From IMG/VR virus record IMGVR_UViG_3300033149_002340, positions 1 through 43,562 of that record: a stretch of 43,562 bases of DNA. The stretch is one strand, 5' to 3'. The notes under the pieces were generated by a model. That model had not been told where the DNA came from. It saw only the letters and a list, made by a program, of their open reading frames with translations, and made no database searches. Position 1 is the first letter of the stretch. Every line of letters starts with the position of its first letter. The DNA comes from a virus. Below, piece by piece: positions 13,801 through 19,690 of this stretch. The position numbers and the translations under genes are program-made.

Positions 13801-16244
13801 CCCAGCAATTCACCGTTTTTTTAATTGCATTTTTCAATACAATGCGACTCTTTTTAAGTGCGTTAATCGCGGCACATTTATAGGCAGTTAGAGTATGTTC
13901 AGTATAGGTAGCAGTAGTACAATTTTGTTATCGCAAGGGCTCTTTATCCCTTGCTTCACCAGTTTTATTTATAGCTGGTGTTCAGACTATATCATCCCCA
14001 GTAAGCAAAAAAAGTAGTTTTGCTTACTACTTCATATATACTATATTTTTAGTTGTCTATTCTATTTCAACTTTTTTTCCAATTCCCTAATTCTCTCTTG
14101 TAATTTTATTTCAAAAGTATGATTCTCGTGATTATGAACATTGAATTCTGAACTCCACCTTTCCATCTACCATTATATTTACCATTCTTTCTTTTACTAT
14201 TACACTTATCATTACAGTAGATTCCTCTACCTCTATTATAATCTCTTGGCAAAATCTCAAAATTTTTACCACAATATAAACATTTCATCACATATCTGAA
14301 TACCCTCTTTCCTTTAGGTTTATACCTTTTAACAATTATTCTTTTGTTTATTGAATTACCCATAATTATAAAGTAAATGGACAGATAAATCAAATGAGTT
14401 ATCCACAACAGTCCATCAAGTAGTATATATGAAGTTGTCAATGTTCAGGGGGACGGCGCTCGTGGAGCCATTACTGTCCCATAGGGACTCGGGCTCTAGT
14501 CGTTGAACCTTCTATCCAGTTGCCTGAATAGCTTGGCTGCTGATTACCCTCGCAAGGGCTTCCCAGCAATTAACCGTCTTTTCTACAAGACTTGAACAAA
14601 TCTTGTAGCCATTATTACTAGTGGATTTCGCGGCTCTCTCATCTGTCCAGTACACTCGTGGACCGTCAACTAATCCCGGAATCTTCATCACATCCCGTTT
14701 CATAGGGATTACGGTAACTCGAGAACGCATGTGTGGCATTTCTTCTAAATCCCGAATAATTTCTGCTCGGAATTCCAATTATGTTATCGTGGTTTTTTTA
14801 ATTACCACTTCTATATGTCTCCATATAGTTCAGACTATATCATCCCCTTACAAGCAAAAAAGTAGCTTTTGCTTGAGCTACTTCATACACGTTAACTAAT
14901 TTTTTATTTTATTTACTCTCTAGTGTTATATTTTTTATGGCACGGAATATCACATAATGTTTTACCATTATCAATATCCCATAACTCTTTACAATTCAAT
15001 GCTTGTTCAAAAGTTTCAATCTTGTTTTCAGTCCAGATTTTCGAGAAAGACTTCTTATGATGCGCTACTAATTTCTTTCCTCTGACTCCACAATCTTGAC
15101 AAGTCCAATTATCTCGCTTAAAAACTGCTTTTATCCAGTCACGATACTTCCAACAATGCCTGACCTTTTTAACAAGCGGGGTTCTCCCATCAACATAACT
15201 CGGATTTTTCTTACCTGTCATCTTGCCTCTATGAGCCTCACTCATATGTTCTCTGTATTTCGGCCTTTGCCAAAGCAGTTTAGTCTTGTTATTTTTTCGC
15301 TGTTTCTCTTTAGTCTCTTCTGTATGTTTTTTGCCAAGCATTCCGACTACACCTATTTTATTATACATTCTAGTCTTTTCAGCAGTTCTTTTAAGGCGGT
15401 CATCTGTCTCCTTAGTTAATCCTTTACTCCAAGGAATCTGACCTTTATGACCTAAACTCACTCTTTTTCTTTGTGTTAATGTCATTTTTGAACCTTTTCT
15501 CATATACCTTAATTATATAGTATACTCAGCAAAAAATCAAGCAATTATTCACACTAGAGCTAACGTGTATGAAGTTGTAATGAACGGGGGTCGGCGCTCT
15601 TGGAGATATTATTGTTGGGACTCAATCTCTAGTCGTTGCACCTTCCTGCGAACCTATGCCCTCGCAGGCTTGGCTCAGGATTACCCTCGGCTTTACGTTA
15701 GGGCTTCCCCTGAATTCACCGACTTTTCTTACAATCATTATGACTGTAAGCGACTAATTCCTTAATCGGGAAATAGATATCCACCTTCGGAAGCAGTACC
15801 TTCAGATAAAGCTTTCAAAGCGGCATGGTCGGCTCGAACCATAGCTTGGAAAAATCCAACAATTTTTTCTTTGACAGTCATTTCTGAAACATCTTTTTTC
15901 ATCAACTTTTCAAGGTCGATTAAACTAGTAACTTTCTTTTCTTTAGTCATTGTATCCTTTCTAAGGGATTTAAGGACTTTTTCCTTAATAACTTCTGGGT
16001 CTAGCTTGGCCATAATCTTCTCAGCAACTTCGTCAACTTTTTCGTCTAGTTTTTCTTCTTCCTCTTCCTTTCCTTCACCAGCTTCTTCTTTGCCGGCTTC
16101 TTCTTCAACTTTTTCTTCCTCTTCTTTTTCCTCTTCTTCCTCAACAGCTTCTTCTTCGTTTTTTTCTTCCTCTTTGTCTACACCTTCTTCCTGTTCCTTT
16201 TTAGAGTAGTAAACTACTCCGTCAGGACCTGTAATTGGGCTCAT
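10883..16244 (-). CDS. Major capsid protein, HK97 fold, split by five group I introns
   Basis: Exons (minus strand): 16244-15765, 14775-14621, 13919-13866, 13096-12723, 11752-11605, 10961-10883, in total 1290 nt or 429 residues. Joined, they give one continuous HK97-type MCP: a Glu/Lys-rich N-terminal scaffold-like (delta) region (residues ~14-65), [94 protein letters not shown] and a [11 protein letters not shown] end. Splice sites were set by the P1 helix (exon end paired to the guide sequence before P2) and by reading-frame continuity. Intron phases are 0, 2, 2, 1 and 2. It forms the capsid shell; the N-terminal region is probably removed by the protease encoded just upstream. Exon 4 to 5 has an alternative junction that deletes two residues (see findings). 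Confidence 0.92.
10962..11604 (-). mobile_element. Group I intron 5 in the MCP gene (643 nt)
   Basis: Starts TAACTTT and ends GATAACAAAATTG. P1: GCCAU / GUGGC. P2: ACTATATG-GCGA-CATATAGT, a perfect 8-bp stem with a GNRA loop. P3: TGCGG / CCGCA. R region CAACGACTAG, S box GATGATATAGTCTGAAC at ~11029-11013, P9 hairpin ACAAT / ATTGT. P8 (ACTTCATAC / GTATGAAGT) carries the HNH gene. Confidence 0.92.
11103..11429 (-). CDS. HNH homing endonuclease in intron 5
   Basis: 108 residues. [18 protein letters not shown] is the standard lead-in to the HNH fold, followed by [28 protein letters not shown] with the His pair, [17 protein letters not shown]. It is the same family as the free-standing nucleases at 6555-7103 and 23505-23759. 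The predicted start at 11429 lies in the P8 strand, so translation would begin inside a core helix. No promoter is evident. Confidence 0.85.
   Translation of the reverse strand: MTTSYILYWNNGSSFEPYSPQFNNGLKRKIRERDNYTCQECLKSDDDLKLEGKDRLGRRKNYLTVHHIDYDKKNCNWDNLLTLCNPCNLKANHNREYWEKHFKQKMKQ
11605..11752 (-). CDS. MCP exon 5
   Basis: 148 nt encoding [30 protein letters not shown] and AFEQDQTA. It ends GCCAT, where GCCAU pairs with GUGGC. The 5' boundary is at 11752 for a full-length product or 11746 if the intron ends at the next G. Confidence 0.85.
11891..12454 (-). CDS. HNH endonuclease in intron 4
   Basis: About 187 residues from the ATG at 12454 (another ATG lies at 12466). An N-terminal zinc finger ([16 protein letters not shown]...YCKEC) is followed by a basic helical linker ([20 protein letters not shown]). 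The HNH domain is then [38 protein letters not shown]. The GIDR and C-CN-K elements are typical of phage HNH nucleases of the endonuclease VII-like type. The zinc finger resembles the small protein at 28556-28861. It has a near-consensus promoter of its own. Confidence 0.88.
   Translation of the reverse strand: MSYDNKQRKENLIKQGKRRCQRCKKVLDLNADNFYRSKGKRNSGFSYYCKECSRIEKRKYYQKNREKEKEYTREYYRKNKARCKEWRKEYMKTVRGRYFVYKADATRKRRNISWNLTIDEFEEITKQPCHYCGRMGKYGFSGIDRKDSSKGYSIENCVPCCEVCNRVKWILNHDEFIDLCKKIAKRF
12486..12514 (-). promoter_or_regulatory. Near-consensus sigma70 promoter for the intron 4 endonuclease
   Basis: TTGACA (12514-12509), exactly 17 nt, then TACAAT (12491-12486): 11 of 12 consensus bases. 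It lies just upstream of the start codons at 12466 and 12454, after the P3 strand of the intron. Confidence 0.75.
12723..13096 (-). CDS. MCP exon 4
   Basis: 374 nt from [12 protein letters not shown] through [13 protein letters not shown] and [10 protein letters not shown]. It ends GGGT, where GGGU pairs with GCCC and U-G is at the cut. Confidence 0.9.
13204..13231 (+). promoter_or_regulatory. Possible promoter for the antisense endonuclease
   Basis: A perfect TATAAT at 13226-13231 lies 27 nt before the ATG at 13259. The best -35 match is only TTGTAT (13204-13209, 16-nt spacer). A second TATAAT at 13207-13212 is also present. Weak, but the gene needs its own plus-strand promoter because everything around it is on the minus strand. 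Confidence 0.4.
13259..13666 (+). CDS. HNH homing endonuclease encoded antisense to intron 3
   Basis: 135 residues. A basic N-terminus with a NUMOD-like linker ([29 protein letters not shown]) precedes an HNH domain: [36 protein letters not shown] with the catalytic His, and a C-terminal zinc pair CPYCQK. This is the HNH_3/AP2-associated subtype common in phage homing genes and different from the other intron nucleases here. It is the only convincing plus-strand gene in the window and cannot be translated from the MCP transcript. Confidence 0.88.
   Translation: MNKNSLKNLTHRFQKGHKTWNKGLTKETDKRIKKYAEAKMGENHPLWKGGRAKVTGGYIKIKMRNHPDVTSEGYVLEHRLVMEKKLGRRLKPFEEVHHKNGIKDDNRPSNLELVIKTKHCGEIKCPYCQKLFKIK
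13866..13919 (-). CDS. MCP exon 3 (54 nt micro-exon)
   Basis: Encodes [18 protein letters not shown] across split codons. It ends ...GCGAT, where GCGAU pairs with the guide GUCGC and places U-G at the cut. Confidence 0.85.
13920..14620 (-). mobile_element. Group I intron 2 in the MCP gene (701 nt)
   Basis: Starts TAGTAATAATGG and ends GATAACAAAATTG. P1 pairs CCAC with AUGG, putting a C-A pair rather than U-G at the 5' splice site. P2: CTACAAGATTT / AAGTCTTGTAG. P3: GACGG / CCGTC. S box ATGATATAGTCTGAAC at ~13995-13980. P9 hairpin GCAAGGG / CCCTTGC. P8 carries a decayed endonuclease frame. Confidence 0.9.
14062..14363 (-). pseudogene. Decayed HNH-type endonuclease in intron 2
   Basis: From ATG at 14363 the frame encodes a basic N-terminus and a zinc finger ([16 protein letters not shown]...YCNDKC) followed by GRWKGG, the linker that precedes HNH domains in this family. 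The frame then fails. A +1 shift continues into a coiled-coil tail ([19 protein letters not shown], stop at 14062). The HNH catalytic block is missing, so a deletion plus frameshift is the simplest reading. Confidence 0.65.
14621..14775 (-). CDS. MCP exon 2
   Basis: 155 nt, from [12 protein letters not shown] to ...AAKST. It holds the conserved [15 protein letters not shown] block. The 3' end is set after CCAC because that alone keeps the frame into exon 3 and gives the family-like AAKSTTTATY. Confidence 0.85.
14913..15485 (-). CDS. HNH homing endonuclease in intron 1
   Basis: About 190 residues from the ATG at 15485, which has AAAAGG eight bases upstream; an earlier ATG at 15503 would be almost leaderless relative to the promoter. 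A NUMOD3-like basic N-terminus ([29 protein letters not shown]) precedes an HNH nuclease: [20 protein letters not shown] with the catalytic His pair, then [14 protein letters not shown]. It occupies the P8 loop. It should cut the intronless MCP allele near codon 160 to drive homing. It has its own sigma70-like promoter inside the intron. Confidence 0.9.
   Translation of the reverse strand: MTLTQRKRVSLGHKGQIPWSKGLTKETDDRLKRTAEKTRMYNKIGVVGMLGKKHTEETKEKQRKNNKTKLLWQRPKYREHMSEAHRGKMTGKKNPSYVDGRTPLVKKVRHCWKYRDWIKAVFKRDNWTCQDCGVRGKKLVAHHKKSFSKIWTENKIETFEQALNCKELWDIDNGKTLCDIPCHKKYNTRE
15512..15540 (-). promoter_or_regulatory. Sigma70-like promoter for the intron 1 endonuclease
   Basis: TTGATT (15540-15535), a 17-nt spacer and TATAAT (15517-15512). 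The predicted start is a few bases before the first possible ATG and ~20 nt before the better-supported ATG at 15485. Such internal promoters are known for phage intron endonuclease genes. Confidence 0.65.
15765..16244 (-). CDS. MCP exon 1
   Basis: Codons 1-160, from ATG two nt after the protease gene to ...GGYLFPD. It includes the Glu-rich delta-like region. The 5' splice site follows GAT: CGAU pairs with GUCG, placing a U-G wobble at the cut. Confidence 0.9.
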
Positions 16245-16246
16245 GT

Positions 16247-18820
16247 TTATTTTTTCTTCCTGCTAACTTTATTTTTTCTTAGGGTGGCACTTGCATTAGC
16301 AACAAGTACCTTCAAGACTCTCTGCGCGACCTTGTCAACAACGACATCGCTGGTAACAATTTTGCGGGTGCGTCTTGAGGTTCGACTTTTATCATCGTCA
16401 CCGCCTTTCAACCTCTCTGGAGTTTGAACTTTTTTTGGCTCCTTATCTACGTCTGGTTTAGTAGACTCAGTAGCTTCCAAAAGCTTCTCCAGGGCAGTGA
16501 CGGCTTCTTTTGACGCCATAACAGCGTCGGTAATTATTCTTTTATTTTTACCTGATATTACTCTGCCTTCTTTTTGGCTCGCATCTATTGCCTTTTCAAT
16601 CATTCCTTTTATTGTTTTGGTTCTTTCCTTCTCTTTTTCAATTTCTCCAATTAACTCTCTCTGCTTCTGTAATTTCTTGAGGCTTACAGCCAGTGCCTTA
16701 TCCATACTAATTTCTTCGTTCTTGGCAATCATTACGGCGTAGTCTATGAGTTCCCTGATGTAAGCTCCTGAGAATCCTTTCGTCTTCTCCACGGTATCGT
16801 CTAATGTCTTAGTTTCAATCTTGTCTGTCCATTTTGTAATCATCTCCCTGCGGACACTGCTATTCGGTAGTTCGAAGTTAAGCACATCGTGGAATCTTCC
16901 AGGTCGGTCCAACAGGGCCTTGGGAAGATTCTCTGGAAAATTAGTCGTGAGAATCGTGACTATGCCCTTGTTTTCTCTAATCCCATCCATTTCAATCTTG
17001 AGCGTGTCAATCGCACTACCCCTAAGCCAACTATCGATATCCTCAATAAACAATACTGTCGGAGCTAAATCTCTTGCCAATTTGAACGAGAGCCCCAAGA
17101 GAGAACCGCTAGACATCCTCTCAAAGTCCTTAGAGCTAACCCAAATGAAAGTTGAATCAGCTTCTTTCATTATCACTTTCCCCGAATATGTTTTCCCTGT
17201 TCCGGGCTCACCCATAAACAATAAACCTCTACTTCTCAATTCATCTTTTTCTTTATTTAAGACTTTTATCGATTTCATTATCAATCCCTTAGTTTCTTTC
17301 TCAAGAATCACATCATCCCAAGTCTTCTCTGACTTAGGCAAAAATTCACCACTAATCGCGAACTTCTCGCCTCTGAGGAAGTTATACTCCCTCACCCACT
17401 TATGAATATCTCCCAACAGACTCTTATTAACTTCTTTCTTAGCTGAATTATTGATTATCGTCACATCTAATCCTGACCAAGTGGGACTAAACTTTATGAT
17501 TAAAGCATTCTCACCATTACTCTTGTAGAAATTCATCCCGGCGATAAGGAAATCATCAGACTTCTCGGAGTTGAGTTTGATTACCTCGTACACTGGAGGC
17601 ACTTCTCCACCGTCATCAGCAAAACTACGAGTATCAACTAATTCGAATCTATTCATCAACTCCTTAAACCCAGCGAGATAGGTTCCCAATAGTGGGCTAG
17701 GAATTAAGTAATTGTTAAGGAAAACATCCTTAATTTTACAATCAAGAAACTTAGTATAAATCTCATACTCAAAAGTAGCTGGTTTACTCTCAACTTTCTC
17801 AATGTCAAATACTTTAGACAAACTCGGATTCCATCTTTTAGTAACTTGTTCTCCCATTTCACGCCCCTGTCCTGGCCTCTCAACTCGTCTCATTTTACCT
17901 CCACACTTTGGACACTTGATATCTACGCAGTGCTTATCAGAAGTTACCTTATACCTACAATCAAGACATTCACAGCTATAAGTCTGTTTCTCCTCTTCTT
18001 TACCAGTCGCTGGCTCGAACTTTATACCTTTGTGCGCCTTACAATGACTCCTCGCCGAGGATTCAGTCCAGGTATCTTTCGAATAACGATAACCCTGTTC
18101 CTCCCATTTTGAATGGTCATCTTTTCTGCGACAGGTGAGAATACTGTATTTTTTCCCATCACTTGTCCTACTCGTTCTGCGACAAGTATCATATTTGCCT
18201 GGGTCTTTTAACCTACAAGAATGCTCGTTGGGGTAAGGCTTTTCCACTATTTCTTCTTTTTCTGATGTTTTACATTCTTCCCCTTCACATTTTTTAGTCC
18301 AATCCTCAATATCCTTAATCGTCTTGTCTTCCAATTTGTCGGCCTTCTCAATCCCCTTCTCAACCGTAGTCAACGCCTCGGCATTGGCGGGAACGGCGAC
18401 GGCTGAAACCTCCAACAGCTCGTTAAAGGTCTTGACTTTCTTCTTGCCATCTTTCTCCTCCTCGTCCTCCTCATCTTCGGATTTCGGGATATAACCGACG
18501 CTCCACGCCTTAAGCACTCCTCCAAGATACATCTCCTTTAAGTCTCTCGCTAACTGCGTAAACGTATGGAAAACCGGCTCGAAAACAAGCCGCTTCTGTT
18601 TATCTATGTGAATATCCTTCGCAACGCCAATAGTATACTGTGGCTTATAATCATGTCCCGCTTGTAGTACAGGATTCTTCTTGAAGTTTTTTAAGTTCCA
18701 ATCTTCCGCCTTTAGTGAATCGCCAATTCTGTCTTCTGATTCAGTTGAAGCAATAGCAATCAGCTTTCCGCCTTTTTTTTCGGTATGCGCTTGTACGTGT
18801 TTAAGATTTTTCTTCGACAT
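16247..18820 (-). CDS. HK97-type prohead protease fused to zinc ribbon and AAA+ ATPase
   Basis: 857 residues, against roughly 200 for a usual prohead protease. Residues 15-150 are an HK97 gp4-type (U35) maturation protease with the expected triad: His56 in AGHDYKP, Ser107 in KAWSVGYIP, Glu137 in LLEVSAVAVPAN. Residues 195-270 form a Cys-containing version of the PNEH-R-KDP domain often attached to such proteases. A four-Cys zinc ribbon follows (CECLDC...CPKCGGKM, 282-308), then an unrecognised linker domain (330-490). Residues 500-700 are an AAA+ ATPase: Walker A GEPGTGKT (537-544), Walker B VLFIEDID (589-596), sensor TTNFP and Arg finger RPGRF (~639-643). A coiled-coil and basic tail ends it. 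The product may unfold or position scaffold or delta regions for cleavage inside the prohead. It sits directly upstream of the MCP. Confidence 0.88.
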   Translation of the reverse strand: MSKKNLKHVQAHTEKKGGKLIAIASTESEDRIGDSLKAEDWNLKNFKKNPVLQAGHDYKPQYTIGVAKDIHIDKQKRLVFEPVFHTFTQLARDLKEMYLGGVLKAWSVGYIPKSEDEEDEEEKDGKKKVKTFNELLEVSAVAVPANAEALTTVEKGIEKADKLEDKTIKDIEDWTKKCEGEECKTSEKEEIVEKPYPNEHSCRLKDPGKYDTCRRTSRTSDGKKYSILTCRRKDDHSKWEEQGYRYSKDTWTESSARSHCKAHKGIKFEPATGKEEEKQTYSCECLDCRYKVTSDKHCVDIKCPKCGGKMRRVERPGQGREMGEQVTKRWNPSLSKVFDIEKVESKPATFEYEIYTKFLDCKIKDVFLNNYLIPSPLLGTYLAGFKELMNRFELVDTRSFADDGGEVPPVYEVIKLNSEKSDDFLIAGMNFYKSNGENALIIKFSPTWSGLDVTIINNSAKKEVNKSLLGDIHKWVREYNFLRGEKFAISGEFLPKSEKTWDDVILEKETKGLIMKSIKVLNKEKDELRSRGLLFMGEPGTGKTYSGKVIMKEADSTFIWVSSKDFERMSSGSLLGLSFKLARDLAPTVLFIEDIDSWLRGSAIDTLKIEMDGIRENKGIVTILTTNFPENLPKALLDRPGRFHDVLNFELPNSSVRREMITKWTDKIETKTLDDTVEKTKGFSGAYIRELIDYAVMIAKNEEISMDKALAVSLKKLQKQRELIGEIEKEKERTKTIKGMIEKAIDASQKEGRVISGKNKRIITDAVMASKEAVTALEKLLEATESTKPDVDKEPKKVQTPERLKGGDDDKSRTSRRTRKIVTSDVVVDKVAQRVLKVLVANASATLRKNKVSRKKK

Positions 18821-18880
18821 AAATTTTTTATTATTCCTTTCAAGGAGTCGCCTCTGACCCTTGATTAATTTATTTTTTTA

Positions 18881-19690
18881 TTAAATTTCTATGTAAATTG
18901 GTGACAAATCACAACGGCAATTTGGGTGAAGTGGTGCGCCCGGAACATCGTCAAAATCAATGTTCAAAACTGCACCTTCCGCGCTAGTCACCGTGTCTCC
19001 TTTAGTAAAATAAGTATCTCCAAGCGGTGCTACCTTTCCTTCCAGTACGGCACAAAACGGGCAAGCGTCCGGCTCGGTAACCCAAACCTTCGCCTCAACA
19101 ACTCCTGAATCAATGAAAGCCTGTTCTGTCGCCTGAACCGAAGTCCTAATACTCTCTGTCCGGGCAATCATAGTTGCTCTTGTTGTTTTAACATTCTCGA
19201 AAACGTCTTCAACTCTATTTGAAAGTTCGTATATACTTTCGTTAAGTTCAATCCCTTCTGTCAGTTGTTTTCCAATAGCTATATTTGTCGTCTCCGTGGC
19301 TGACTTTGAAAATTTCGTAGTTCTTTTTTCAATAAACCCAACTGCTACCGGCGAAGTCCCATCTCCGTCAATATCAACTCCTAAAAAATCAAATGTTTCA
19401 TTCTCACTCTGCTCGAACAAATCCTGTAAAATCGGCATTACCACCGGTAAAGTTCGGTCAAACTCTTCCTTTTGTTTTAATAATACCGCGTCAATGTTAA
19501 TCGCTTTTATCGCCTTCTGGCTTCTCAGTCTTTTCTTTGTCAGTTTTCTCTGCTCTTCGAACACTTTGTCCACCAGACTTTTCTTTAGTATCTGGTAGTA
19601 ATGTTCCGCCACTCTCACTTTTATCTCCCAAAATCTCCTTTTCATCGCTTCCGTTGGTTGTGTTGTTTTTAATTTCTTCTTTGATGGCAT
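18881..19690 (-). CDS. MuF-like minor head (head morphogenesis) protein
   Basis: 269 residues. A basic helical N-terminus (MKRRFWEIKVRVAEHYYQ...FEEQRKLTKKRL) is typical of phage MuF/SPP1 gp7 proteins. It is followed by the conserved RTTRA-MIARTESIR helix and the metal-binding C-terminal motif: DACPFCAVLEGKV ... PLHPNCRCDLSPI. It should bind the portal on the inner face of the capsid. The first 65 codons overlap the portal gene in another frame; the N-terminal family match supports the long form. Confidence 0.85.
   Translation of the reverse strand: MPSKKKLKTTQPTEAMKRRFWEIKVRVAEHYYQILKKSLVDKVFEEQRKLTKKRLRSQKAIKAINIDAVLLKQKEEFDRTLPVVMPILQDLFEQSENETFDFLGVDIDGDGTSPVAVGFIEKRTTKFSKSATETTNIAIGKQLTEGIELNESIYELSNRVEDVFENVKTTRATMIARTESIRTSVQATEQAFIDSGVVEAKVWVTEPDACPFCAVLEGKVAPLGDTYFTKGDTVTSAEGAVLNIDFDDVPGAPLHPNCRCDLSPIYIEI

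Larger units (their letters stand above)
13097..13865 (-). mobile_element. Group I intron 3 in the MCP gene (769 nt)
   Basis: Starts TAACGC and ends GATAACAAAATTG. P1: GCGAU / GUCGC. P2: ATTGTATT-GAAA-AATGCAAT with a GNRA loop. P3: AACGG / CCGTT. S box GATGATATAGTCTGAAC at ~13165-13149. P9 hairpin GTAGA / TCTAC. Unlike the other introns, the endonuclease gene in its variable region is on the opposite (plus) strand. Confidence 0.92.
14776..15764 (-). mobile_element. Group I intron 1 in the MCP gene (989 nt)
   Basis: Starts TAAGG after exon codon GAT and ends with G before GAATTC. P1: exon CGAU with guide GUCG. P2: CTTACAGTC / GATTGTAAG. P3: GTCGG / CCGAC. The R region has CAACGACTAG, and GACTA pairs with TAGTC of the S box (GATGATATAGTCTGAAC at ~14845-14825) to form P7. 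P8 (AACTTCATA / TATGAAGT) holds the HNH gene in its loop, followed by P8.1 and the P9 hairpin GTGG...CCAC. Stems between P7 and P3 suggest subgroup IA. Confidence 0.92.

Noticed and set aside
15565-15765. Plus-strand 66-codon frame at the start of intron 1
   Set aside because: It lies entirely over the conserved intron core on the wrong strand; conservation there is explained by RNA structure.
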